A program made the translations under genes and the position numbers. Shown one piece after another: positions 22,822 through 32,914 of a stretch of DNA of 64,000 nucleotides. The notes beneath the pieces were generated by a model. It did not search any database and was not told the origin of the DNA. It worked only from the letters and a program-made list of their open reading frames with translations. The stretch is from assembly GCA_034359265.1 (NCBI GenBank), contig CP136896.1, positions 37,500,001 through 37,564,000 on the forward strand, in the 5' to 3' direction. Origin of the DNA: Canna indica (Eukaryota > Streptophyta > Magnoliopsida > Zingiberales > Cannaceae). Positions within the stretch are counted from its first letter, which is position 1; every line of letters begins with the position of its first letter.

Positions 22822-23625
22822 ATGTCATGTACACTGTCATTGCAAAGCAAACTTGATGCAAATAAACTCACTAGAATGAACTATGTCGATTGGTTACGAA
22901 ACCTGAGGATTGTCCTCACCCAAGAGAGACTTTCCTATATTCTTGATAACATGCCACCAAATGCCCCTTCCCAAAGGGCTACCGAGGAAGTGTGAACCAC
23001 TTACAAGCTCTACTGTTCAGTGAAGGAGTAGCCATCCCATGCGGCGACAACATGAAAAGATGGATGCAGGGACCATCGTCTCTCACCTCAAGGAGTTGTA
23101 CGGTGAAGAGAGCCGGACTGCTAGATTTAAGCTGTCAAAACAACTCTTCCAGGCCAAGATGGCGGCAGGGACCCCTGTTGAAACCCATGTTCTCAAACTA
23201 ATCGATTCGATCGAGAGGGTAGAGAAATTGGGCGTAAACATCAATAAGGGGTTAAGTTATAACTTAATACTCCAATCCCATCTAGGGTCATTTTCACAAT
23301 TTATCATTAACTACCACATGAACAAATTGGACGCCTCACTTCCTGAGCTCCTTAATATGTTGAAGACTGCTGAGTCCCACCTTTCGAAGGAAAAGGACAA
23401 GGTCTTGTTAGTGGTAGTGCCACTAAAAAGGCAAAGAAGTGCTCTGTTAAGAACGAAGCGAAAAACAAAGATGTGGAACCCAAAAAGGATATCAAGAAGA
23501 AAGGGAAGAAGGCTCCTAAGGGCACCTGTTTCCATTGTGGTAAAGATGGCCACTAGAAGTGCAACTGCAAGGAGTATATTGCAGAAGTAAAGAAGAAGAG
23601 GGCTTCTGAAGCCCCCTCGATTTCA
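22822..23625 (+). pseudogene. Copia gag, decayed
   Basis: ATG 22822 opens a gag with MNYVDWLRNLRIVL and a stop after 57 codons (TGA near 22993). A deletion relative to 52250-52360 follows. The 23039-23590 frame carries the central gag (HLKELYGEESRTARFKL; MNKLDASLPELLNMLKTAES), then shifts frame near 23410. The zinc knuckle is still visible in the original frame as CFHCGKDGH, but a TAG replaces the tryptophan codon that follows. It is a pseudogene of the family that encodes the particle protein. Confidence 0.83.
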
Positions 23626-23649
23626 TTTTGGAATTGTCTCTGCATGATG

Positions 23650-24302
23650 CGGGCCACCTACTCCCCTTATAAATTGATGGCCTAACCTCATTTGAGAGGG
23701 GTTAAGCAAATTGGTTAGAGATCTTGGAAACGAGCAAAGACTTGGATTCTTGAGTAGCTCCTTGAAGAGCAAGACTCCAAAGAGCTACTCTTGATCTCCA
23801 TGGGTGGCCGGCCATCAAGCTCCTCCTTCCCAGGTTTGTGAAGCCAATTTGGAGGTATCTTCCTCTTGGGCCTGTCATCTCCTTCATCTTTTTGGAGGAG
23901 TCCAAGGAGGACAGCGAGGTATTCCTTCATCTTTCTCCTCATTCTGTGGTTTTCTCATCCCCTCTTCCTTCCTTTTGGTGCTCGGTTCTTGGTGGTAGGG
24001 CCGGCTTCATCTTGGTGTGTTTCGGGGTTGAGATTCCGTCTCAGTTGAGCCATAATGGGTCTTGGTGTTCGCTGTCCCTTGGTTGCGACATACTTGGTGT
24101 GGACCTTCCTTGGAGGATGTGCTCTTGGATGTCTTCAAACGGGGATAGGAGCAGCCTTTCCATCCGCGGTATAAGGTATATCTTCTCCTTCTACTCGTAG
24201 ATTGAATTCCTTAAAAATTGCTAAAGTTGATCGCTGGTTTTGGGATGGTTTGTATTTTTTTAAAATCATTTTTTCTGTTGTGCTTCTTCTTCGATCCCAA
24301 CA
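23650..24302 (+). mobile_element. Distal part of the 3' LTR of the copia relic
   Basis: From 'gggccacctactcccc' it follows the TATA box (TATAAAT, 23668-23674) and downstream LTR sequence of the family to CCCAACA. The first two thirds of the LTR are missing. Confidence 0.82.
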
Positions 24303-24830
24303 ATATCAACAAGTATGCATAATCATCAAAACCAAACAAGGCACCTGGGTCGGCCGTCAATGTGGCGGCTGACGAGCTTCCCGATCTAGGGACCCGTCGA
24401 TCAGTCCTATATCCAGGGACCCATCGGTCCAATTATCTAGGGACCCATCGGTCCTATGAGTGGGTTACTGAGCCTGGCTCTGGCTCAGCAAGCTTCCCAT
24501 CCATGCTACTCCGGGTCGGTCGTTAGTGTGGCGGCTGATGAGCTTCCCGGTCTAAAAGGAAATCCCGAGCAACCACAAGCATACGCAATGTCAAAATCCA
24601 AATATATACAGTAGTCAAATATAAACACAAAATTATCATTCGCTTAATTATCGAAATTTCCCATTTCAGTATAGTTCACCTGATGGCAAGGCACTTACAA
24701 CCCCGTAGCCTAATTTTCTCAAATCTGAAATTTATTAGTTTAAATCCCAACATTTAGCATGAATAGATTTGCTTAACACTAACGGTAATAAAATGAACAG
24801 TCATAGGAGTAGAACACAATTGGAATAGTC
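24303..24830. other. Unassigned stretch with a local duplication and small hairpins
   Basis: A stretch of about 45 bp containing 'gtggcggctgacgagcttcc' (24360) is repeated with changes at 24521. Between the copies, three words of the form GGACCCATCGGTCC or a variant (24390-24455) can each fold on themselves. The style resembles the hairpin-rich interior of the gypsy LTRs, so it may be an LTR fragment. I could not match it to a specific copy. Confidence 0.4.
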
Positions 24831-25900
24831 ACTATCACCTACGGATGACACGGGCCATGGCAAAAGGTCATCACTTATGTGTGCGTTTGAGATAAGTTGT
24901 GACGGCCGACTGCGGCCATTACAAGTAATCATCGGCGACAGCCATGCGCGCTGTCACTGATTTAAACACATTAGTGATGGCCCTGGGTGGCCGTTGCTGA
25001 TTTAAAAACATCAACTGCGGCCCGGAGCCATCGGTGATATTATTAGCAATCGCAATATTTGTTGTTGCCCAGGCCATCAGCCATTTACGATACACTTTCA
25101 ACCACGACGTAGTGACGGTCAGCCGTGGCTGAAGTTATATCATGTAACTGAAAAAAAAAAAAAAATTTGAAAATTCTTTTATACAACGATATTTATACAT
25201 TACAATCTATTTACAACCAGAATTTACAACCACAAAACATCATAGACATACTTTTACAATCAACCATACAAGTTTTGCATAAATATCAACAATCTAAGCC
25301 TCAAATCGGAGGCAAACAAGTATCAAAATATCATATATACAACTATAAGTATATAAACAACTATAAGCCTCAAACCGGAGATAAACAAGTATCAAAATAT
25401 GAAATGTAAAGTATAAACATCTATCAAGTATCTAAGCCTCAAACGAAGGCTAACAAGTATCAAAATATAACCAAGTATCAAAACAACAAAGTATAAACCA
25501 AAATATCACTGCTACGGTGGAGGCGATGGAGTCGACATTGACTAGGTCGGGAGTGTCGACTGGGTCGCGGAGGATGATGGCTGGGACATCATCGGTACAA
25601 GAATGCCATGGTGAGATGCAATCTGTCTCAACTCGTCGTTCATCCGCCTCTACTCCTCCATCGCCAGCCTCTACTGCTCCATCGCCTACGTCTACTACTC
25701 CATCTCCAACCTCTGTTCCTCCATAGCCTGTGTTTGTTGCTCCATCATCACCCTCTGCTGTGTAAACTCGGACTCCAAGGCCGCTATGCGGCTTTGGTCC
25801 TGCGTCTGGGATGTCGACGGCTGATCACCCGCACCGGGTGGGGTTAGTGCCCTTTTAGTTTTTGAATGACTTAATTGCAAACTAACCATTTTCTAGTTGC
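24831..25900 (-). mobile_element. CACTA (En/Spm) fragment with a gene tail
   Basis: Positions 24840-25140 are filled with variants of 'gtgacggcc', 'catcggtga' and 'atttaaacacat', the look of a CACTA subterminal region. On the minus strand 25889-25500 can be read as the C-terminal part of a CACTA-associated protein: PPGAGDQPSTSQTQDQSRIA followed by a glutamine/methionine coiled-coil heptad series, as in plant Ptta/En/Spm-type proteins. A possible end is CACTATCACC near 24826, but it does not match a well-known terminal repeat and no partner end was found. Tandem AAACAAGTATCAAAATAT words occupy 25300-25490. Confidence 0.55.
25500..25889 (-). pseudogene. C-terminal remnant of a CACTA-associated protein
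   Basis: The minus-strand open frame from 25889 gives a serine/threonine-rich linker, the run SQTQDQSRIAALESEF, and then repeated QQ-x-MEEQRLEME-type heptads predicting a coiled coil. It continues as glycine/valine/aspartate-rich sequence after a frame change near 25695. This resembles the C-terminal region of plant transposase-like proteins (Transposase_24 type). The N-terminal part is absent, so only a fragment is claimed. The assignment rests on composition and motif style and needs a profile search. Confidence 0.45.
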
Positions 25901-26029
25901 TTCTACGACCTTTTATCTTCGACTCGAAGGAAACAACTAATATTAGAGTTAGAGGGTGACAGAGATCGGAGCCTTAGCTGTGAGTGGCAAGTAAAGCTCA
26001 TTAGAGCTGAAGTTGAGTTAGGATTATCT

Positions 26030-26416
26030 TGTTGGCCTAAGGTTTTCAACCTTGGCCACCATCTTAATTTTGATGACAATAAACTTATTCTAATGGGCTT
26101 ATCAAGTGTTTGATATCAGGTTGGGGGATCGATACGCTCCCGAAGCTCGTTGGAAAATCACGGAGAAATTGCGGAAATTCAAGTGTCGACGGCTTCGGAT
26201 GCGATTGAGTCAGAAGTTAGGTCTAGGGTTAGACTTTGATGTAAAGCACTTCTTAGGCCTCAAATCATCCATGTATTTATACAAAACTAAAACCCAATCG
26301 AAACCCGAAACCAAATCTGAGTAAATAATCAGCAAAAAATCATTATTAGTAGTGTTTCACAGTCGACCGACCCGCGATTGATGAGCGACCAGTTTCAGTC
26401 CAAAACCGACTATGGG
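26030..26416 (+). mobile_element. Start of a Sirevirus-like LTR, cut by a gypsy LTR
   Basis: It begins TGTTGGCCTAAGGTTTTC, the same as 35562, and continues through the shared 'gatgacaataaac' region into a palindrome block (CAGTCGACCGACC near 26361). It stops at 26416, where the gypsy LTR TGTAATACCCGCG begins. The remainder was not found to the right within the window. Confidence 0.8.
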
Positions 26417-29346
26417 TGTAATACCCGCGAAATTTTTTAAATTTTGCATATTGGATTTAGTGGGATAAGCGCGGCTCGTAACGGCGCGTGTAGAGTTAAC
26501 TACGGTTGGACATGAATTGAGGTGAGACCCTTGCTCAATCTAAATTACTTAAATTTAGAATTAATATTTGTGTTAAGTCCAAGTTGGGTTCGAGCCGAGT
26601 CCGAGGGTGCAATTGGGGCTCGAATTAGACTCGTTTTGAGCAAGTCGGGTCGAGTTAAGTGATGAGGGGCAAATAGGTAAGTTGGTCAATTAAAAATTAT
26701 ATATATATATAATTCTCACCTGCCATGGGGTGCACGACTCCAAGAAGGAGCGCTCACCATCCAAGGTAGGCGAGAGAGAGAGAAAGAGGGAACGAATTAG
26801 ATGAATCGATCGGAGGATCGAGGCGTCATCGGATTGGATACGACACGGGGCTTCTCCATTACCTTCCTTATCCCTAAACCAATCCTAGGTGAGTGGATCT
26901 TCCCTAGAAATCCCTAGAGAGCATGAATAGGGGCTGTCGTATGTTGATCTTGAAATTGAGGTCGAATCCATGTATTTTTCTTGCGAGTTATATGATTCTC
27001 CATGTTGTATGCGCACATAGATTGTGGATTGTAGGGACCCCCTTGGGGTTTGGAAGGGTGCAGCAGCCCTAGGGCATGCCCCCACACCCTAGGGAGGACC
27101 GGCCCTAGTAGGGGAACTCAATATTGATGTTTGTTAATTATTTCCATTTATATTACTGATTAATTCCGAGAATTTCATGTATTATATCATGCTTAAACCT
27201 CATTTAGTTGTGGCCTAGTATGGCCGAGTGACCCGAAGGGTGTAGGGTACCCTTAAAAGGCAAAAAGATAAGCTTTTATTTCATGATATGTTGCCATGTT
27301 GCTATGATTTAGATGTTAAGTATAGCTAATCATTATATGCTGAAATTTATCATGGTTTGCTGAAATTTTCGTTCAGTGTATTCTGGAATTACTTTTCCTT
27401 GTTAGAGATAGTAATGCAGTTTGTAAAATATCGAAATAACCTAACGATCTTTATGTACACCATATTCTGTGAGCTTTGAATACATCATTATGACCTGAAT
27501 AGTAGTGTACGAACAAAAAACATATTGGTTAGATAGGTTGAAATTGTCATATTGGTTATTGAATGAGTCAGGTTGCGAGCCCGATGCGACACTTCACGAC
27601 TTTCTATAATTGTAGTGGTTTTACCTTGTGAGCAGTGGGTTATTCGAACACTTCCATGTTCGGGATGAGGGTATAAGCCCTCGAATGGAAAATTTAGGAA
27701 AGTTGCTCGTAGAAGGGTTGAAATACGGATGTAGATCGAATTTCCGCGATACCTCGAAAAGTAAGAAAACAGAGGAGTTTAGTTTGTTCCACTAAAATTC
27801 GGAATCCTTTGATAGATGTGATACTCTTTTTCATTGTCCAAGAAGTTCTGTAAGTTCGGATGAGTCTTCGAGGGATGAGTGTGTGACAAGTAGTACGTTG
27901 TGCGGAAACTGCTCGATAAGACATAGTGTTCCGCTATGCGACGACTATCATGGGTGTTAGGTTCTTGAATAGAAGAATTTATAAGACAATTATGAGGTAA
28001 TAGTGGAGGGTACACGGCGGCAAGTAACTTAATTGGGCTGAGTGAAGGCCGAGTGAGTGCTACCTAAGGTGCACCTAGAAATGTGAATTAAGTCGTAATT
28101 ACCCGACTAGTCTACATCATTACAAGGGTGCAACCTATTCCCTAGATGAGCATGGTTTCAATATTGGGCCGAATAAGCCAAGTGATGTGCATCGCGCACG
28201 AGTTGATATTGGGCCGGATGGGCCGAGTGGTGCGCATCGCGCACGAGTTGATATTGGGTTGGATGGGCCGAGTGGTGCGCATCGCTCACGAGTTGATATT
28301 GAGCCTCATGGGCCGAGTGGTGTGCATCACGCACGAGTTGATATTAGGCCTGATGGGCTGAGTGGTGCATCACGAACGAGTTGATATTGGGCTGGAAGGG
28401 CCGAGTGGTGCACATCGCGCACGAATTGATATTGGGCGGGATGGGCCGAGTGGTGCGTATCGCGCACAAGTTAATATTGGGCCTGATGGGTCGAGTGGTG
28501 TGCATCGCGCACAAGTTGATATTGGGTCGGACGGGCCGAGTGGTGCGCATCGCGCACGAGTTGATTTTGGGCCGGATTGGGCTGAGTGTGCGCCTCGCGT
28601 ACGAGAGATTCTGGGTCGAGACTTATGTTTGTAAGACACACAGACGACTGACCCGAGTGGCATGGATCGGATGGCCTTTCTCATCTGAGTTGTGGACACT
28701 GAGGCTAGAGGGCGTTCCTAGTTTAGTGAGCCCGAGTTGGGAATTTCACTAGGGTGGCTAGCCTAGCGAGCACCCCATGAGTTGTAGTGGTAACTAGAGG
28801 ACTACTCTAAATGGGCAGAGCCAAGCTGTGTGGTGCGCGTAGCGCACGAGTTACTAACGTAATATGTACCATGATTATATCTATCATTTGAACATAGAGT
28901 TAATTACCGCATTATTTATTTATATGGTTTGGCTTGGTGATGGTCGAGACGGCCACTCATTGAGTTCTTCAAACTCACCATTCTTTTCTAAATACTATTT
29001 TGCAGAGTGTGATCATTGCGGTACGGCGCGGCTGGTGGCAGCGAACTTCGGTGGCGGTCTTGTGGAACCCGTTGATGTAGTCGAGTTGAGTCGAGTCAGA
29101 TTTGAGTTTATTTAAGAGACCTATAGTTTATTTGAGACTTGTAGTTATTTGAACTTATGTGGTTTTGGTACTTGGTTATGTAGCTTTTACTTAAATTGCT
29201 ACCGAGTTGCTATTAAAATGATAAATGTGCATGTTTGGTATCTTGAATTGGTTATATTGCATGGTTAAGTGTGATTGCATGGTTTAGGCTTCGGAGTGTC
29301 TGTCCGCACTCTGGCCGGTCGCGTGACCCAATTTTAGGGCGTGACA
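26417..29346 (+). mobile_element. Long gypsy (Tekay-like) LTR, 2.93 kb
   Basis: It starts TGTAATACCCGCG and ends GGGCGTGACA, followed after three bases by an initiator-Met primer site, so this is a 5' LTR. It has a donor-like ctag|gtgagtgg (intron start 26889) and an acceptor-like attttgcag|ag (intron end 29005). A 10-copy 45-bp tandem array lies at 28156-28605. Purine-rich GAGAGAGAGA lies at about 26769. No gag, pol or matching 3' LTR follows, so the body is lost or unrecognisable. Confidence 0.88.
28156..28605 (+). repeat. Ten-copy 45-bp tandem repeat inside the gypsy LTR
   Basis: Each unit follows the pattern ttgatattgggccggatggg, then ccgagtggtgcgcatcgcgc, then acgag. Ten diverged units fill 450 bp. 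One unit (near 28335-28380) is about two bases short. Because 45 is a multiple of three, all frames can be read as a repeating 15-residue peptide, but there is no start context or known protein and I do not call it coding. Units differ mostly by CG to TG/CA changes. Confidence 0.9.
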
Positions 29347-29349
29347 AAA

Positions 29350-29361
29350 TGGTATCAGAGC
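29350..29361 (+). other. Primer-binding site, initiator tRNA-Met type
   Basis: TGGTATCAGAGC lies three bases after the LTR end at 29346, and marks 26417-29346 as a 5' LTR. Confidence 0.9.
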
Positions 29362-30530
29362 ATGTGGTTAGGTTCAGACTACATCATTAGGGCATAGAGT
29401 ACCGAGTACCGTATAGGCATTTGTTAGTATGTCGGTATATAGTGTGTCCTATTTCACGAGACTGAGCTATGGAGCTTGCGCGTACCAGTGGTGGTACGTA
29501 TGATCATTTATTAACTGTATATTTAAGTGCTAGATATGTTTATTGTATGTTATCTGTGTTGCCTACGGAAGTAAATGATAATGTAGTGTGAGAGGGTTCT
29601 TCCCTCTCCCTCTCTTTTGGAGTGATTTCTCCATTGCCATGGTCAAGGTTGAGTATGCTTACAAAAATCCAATATTTTACTCTTCTGGTGTTTTATTTGG
29701 CTTGTGACAGCCCTTGGGAAGGGCTACCCCTAAAGCATGGAGTAGGCGAATGTAGAGAAGAGGGAATGGTTATACATGCTGAAAATTTTGAGTTTAAATG
29801 CTGAAATTACTTGGAATAGCTGAACTATAAATTGGGTGATAAAACATAGAGCCGAGATGATGGAACCAAGAGAGGGTCGAGTTGGTGTGCGCAGACGTGT
29901 ACCCGAGTTGTCGGCTAAGATGTTAAAATCACCCGAGAGATATTTATGTACCTGTATGCATGATGAAGAAACATTGCTTGTGTTTGTGATTATTGATGGA
30001 CGATGGCCGGGCTGAGAAGCATACCTACTTGGCAAGTTGGTCTCAATTCGACGAGTTTGGATACGGGTCGAGAGTTGTCGTCGGTAATTTATGCTGACGA
30101 TGGACTCGGGTGGTTTGGTTGGAGGGCTATTCCCAACCAATATGGGCGTCGGAACTAGTAGGTCATCCTAGTTCAGCGGACCCGAGGGGAAAGCTCACTA
30201 GATAGAGATTCTACCGACTGACTCATATGTATGCATTGTTTTGCGACGTCGTGGGCCAAGTGGATGTTTTGGACCATTATGGGCCGAGTCGACATGGTAC
30301 TCGAATGACATCTGAGCATGAGTTTTGTGGATGAATGTTTTACTTTACATGATATTACATTTCAGCACTTCCTTAATTACAATTTATAAATTTAGTTTGA
30401 AGGCTACCTAAACTATCTATTTCTGCACATAGTCAATTGTAAAAAGTTAGAAGTCTGGTACAATATTCGGGGAATGAAACCTTGTTCCATGACAGTAAAA
30501 TTTTGTGGTTAAATTGCATGATATTCATAC
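29362..30530. other. Unresolved retroelement-derived DNA
   Basis: This lies where gag should follow the primer site, but no gag, protease or other domain is readable. Style and vocabulary ('cggacccgagg', 'gggccgagt') are those of gypsy LTR interiors. Strong small inverted repeats occur, such as GGTTGG...CCAACC (30115-30138) and GAACTAG...CTAGTTC (30152-30174). The sequence continues at 31693 after removal of the solo LTR. Confidence 0.5.
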
Positions 30531-31692
30531 TGTTGGCCCAAGGGTTGTCCCTAGGCCTCGATCTCTATTTTGATGATAACAAACATGAAACTAGTGCATT
30601 TGTATAATTTTGAGTTCAGGTTGAGATTACGATACGCGCACGAAGTTCGCTTAGAGAAAAACAAAAAATGGCAAAATTTGCTTTAAAAATGAGCTTGTAG
30701 ATAACCTAGAATTAGGATTAGAATCTATGTAATATGACTCTAGGAATCTATCCTAAGCCAATTTGTAATGATATCCAAGTCATAACCTTGTAATGGAACC
30801 CAAAAACGAAGCATGCAAGAAAGAAACCTCAAAATGAGGCAGAAAGGAGCAGCTCTGCATTTGATCGATCGCCCGAAGCCAAAAAAGAATAGAGGGAATT
30901 CGGTTGACCATGCGATTGATCGAATGTGGCCGAAAAAGGGCAGTAGGATCGCGGTCGCTGGGCGGTTGATCAGTCGGTCGACCGACGATCGACCGACAAG
31001 TGACCGAACGACTTCCAACTGGCAGAAAAATGCTCGTTGGAGTGAAATACCGAGTGAGGGGTTATAAATACCCCTCACCAACCTTCATTAATCCTTCTTA
31101 ACTACTCTCATAAGCTTTGTAAGTGTAATTTAAGCCTTCACAACTTGATTTGTTCACGCTTGTATCTCCGGACGACGATTTCTCTCAAGCACTCATCTTC
31201 CCTCGACTCCGTCTTCGATTCGACCTCACTATCTTATGGAGTTGGAGGCGTTGAAGGCTTGGAAAGGAGCTCTTTTTTGTGGTCTATTCTTTAGCTCCTT
31301 TAATTGTAATTTTACTTGTTGTTTGAACTTGATTTTTCATTGTAAGCTTGTTTGGTGTGCTAGGTTAAACATCTTAGGGGTTCCTTTATAGAATTGTGTT
31401 TTGCCTAGGTGAATAAGATTGAGGCGTTCTCAAAGGGTTGAGTAGCAAGTCTTCGATTGTATTCAAAGGGAAACACAAAGTCTATAAAGGATTTGGTTAG
31501 AAATCCTTGGTGTGGAGCCAAGGTAGTGGAGTAGGCAGTTGGCCGAACCACTATAATTACTCGTCAAGCATCATAATCTAGTAAGACGTTTGTTTGGTTG
31601 CATTCGAAATCAAACCTAAACGAAAATGAATTTCACGTTGTTTTAGCCTAACACTATCCAACCCCCCTTATAGTGTGGGTATTTGATCAACA
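30531..31692 (+). mobile_element. Solo Sirevirus-like LTR with CATAC duplication
   Basis: It starts TGTTGGCCCAAGG and ends TTTGATCAACA, with perfect flanking repeats CATAC (30526-30530 and 31693-31697). No internal sequence is present. The upstream half holds GGTCGACCGA-type palindromes (about 30860-31010). The TATA box sits in a perfect hairpin: GTGAGGGGT (31054-31062), TATAAAT, ACCCCTCAC (31070-31078). Its sequence is divergent from the other Sirevirus-like LTRs, so it is a separate subfamily. Confidence 0.93.
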
Positions 31693-32914
31693 CATACTTG
31701 GTACTTTGTGAGTTTTATAGTCATTTCACAGAAAGGCTACAGGTTAGCAGTGGTAGCAAAAGTGAACCTGATAACGTTCGAGAAGTGCCAAAATTTGGCG
31801 AAGTATGGGGAACTGTCTTAATCCCATTTGAGGCCCGAGTTACCTTGATGTTATGGCAGTGTGCCCATGATATTGTTGATATGCACTCCTAGTATTTTAC
31901 TCATTGTGGTGATGCGTAGTGTAGCCACAATAAAAAAATAATCCAGGTCAGAGGCACTTATACTAGTGCTGAAATCTCTAACTCGTTATGTAATAATGAG
32001 TTGCTTGAATTTCCTTTTGTGATGGAGGAACAGTGAATGGTTAAGCACACATATACTCCTGGGTGGGTTTCATTTGATTGGAGTGGTGGGGTGCCACGCG
32101 TGCACCCGTAATATCGGCAGACTGCCTAAACCACTCGAGTAATACTATTGGTGTGTATTCTTGTGTGCTTCCTCATTCTTGTGATAGTGTTTGAGCTTGT
32201 GGTACCGTTAGAGGGCATTCCTAATGGTCGATACTCACTAGAGGGCTTTCCTAGCGTGAGTCATGTCAGAGGACTTTCCCGATGGGAGAGGGTGGCAGCA
32301 CTATAGGGCCTTCATTGGTTGTTTGTCCCATGGATTGATACATTCTAGAAGACTTTCCTAGCACCCTACCCGGTGGTGTCGTGTGTATACGTTAGAGGGT
32401 TTTTCCTGATGTTATCCCCGGCTTGTGTGCTTGTGTGTTTACTATTGCATGATTTATGAATATGGTAGTGGTCGAGACTGGTCGGCATGGGTATGTGCGT
32501 GAGCGCGCACGAGAGGTGTGCATGGACATCGCATTAATGCGTTTGATGATTATGGGTCTATATATGGGATAGATTAGCTAACACCTCGACGAGTTTAGGA
32601 CTCGTGAGAGGGTCCGAGAGTAGAATGTGCCCATGTACGCACCCGAGGTCTTGGCAAGGTACCCCAACCACCCGAGGATATGTGTAAGTGCACACGTATA
32701 ATGTTTTTTTGAGGTGGATGTTTGTCGTTGTGGCTAAAAACTTTGGCTTAGTAATTTCTGAAAGTCAAAATGATATGTGGAAAACTTCGATCTGGCGGTT
32801 GGTACGATTAATGATGTCGATGAGTCGGTGTGGTCGGTTACTTCATGGGCAGAGATTAAGGCCGTGGAGTGAGTATTCTTGATTACACCTGAGTTTGATA
32901 GCAGTGAACAGTCA
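31693..32914. other. Unresolved retroelement-derived DNA, second half
   Basis: Continuation of 29362-30530 after the solo LTR. No coding region is supported. Between 32207 and 32418, five related words of the type TTAGAGGGCATTCCTAA occur, each able to form a small hairpin with different outer arms. This resembles gypsy LTR interiors and suggests an LTR portion of an unidentified family. Confidence 0.5.

Larger units (their letters stand above)
19546..24302 (+). mobile_element. Pol-less Tnt1-like copia relic
   Basis: The order is LTR missing its first 60 bases or so (19546-21355), initiator-Met primer site (21357), a 1.45-kb leader, damaged gag (22822-23625), then a jump straight into the distal part of a second LTR (about 23650-24302, ending CCCAACA). 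Protease, integrase, reverse transcriptase and the start of the 3' LTR were lost in one deletion. It is the same family as 48703-60308, which keeps pol. The 5' LTR also lacks about 200 bp around the TATA box (at about 20722, compared with 49228-49425). Confidence 0.85.

Noticed and set aside
28187..28634. Open frames with a 15-residue repeat (ARVDIGPDGPSGAHR-like) as a repetitive protein gene
   Set aside because: The frames exist only because the DNA repeat is 45 bp long. They lie inside a gypsy LTR with no start context or known domain, and several frames on both strands are open equally.
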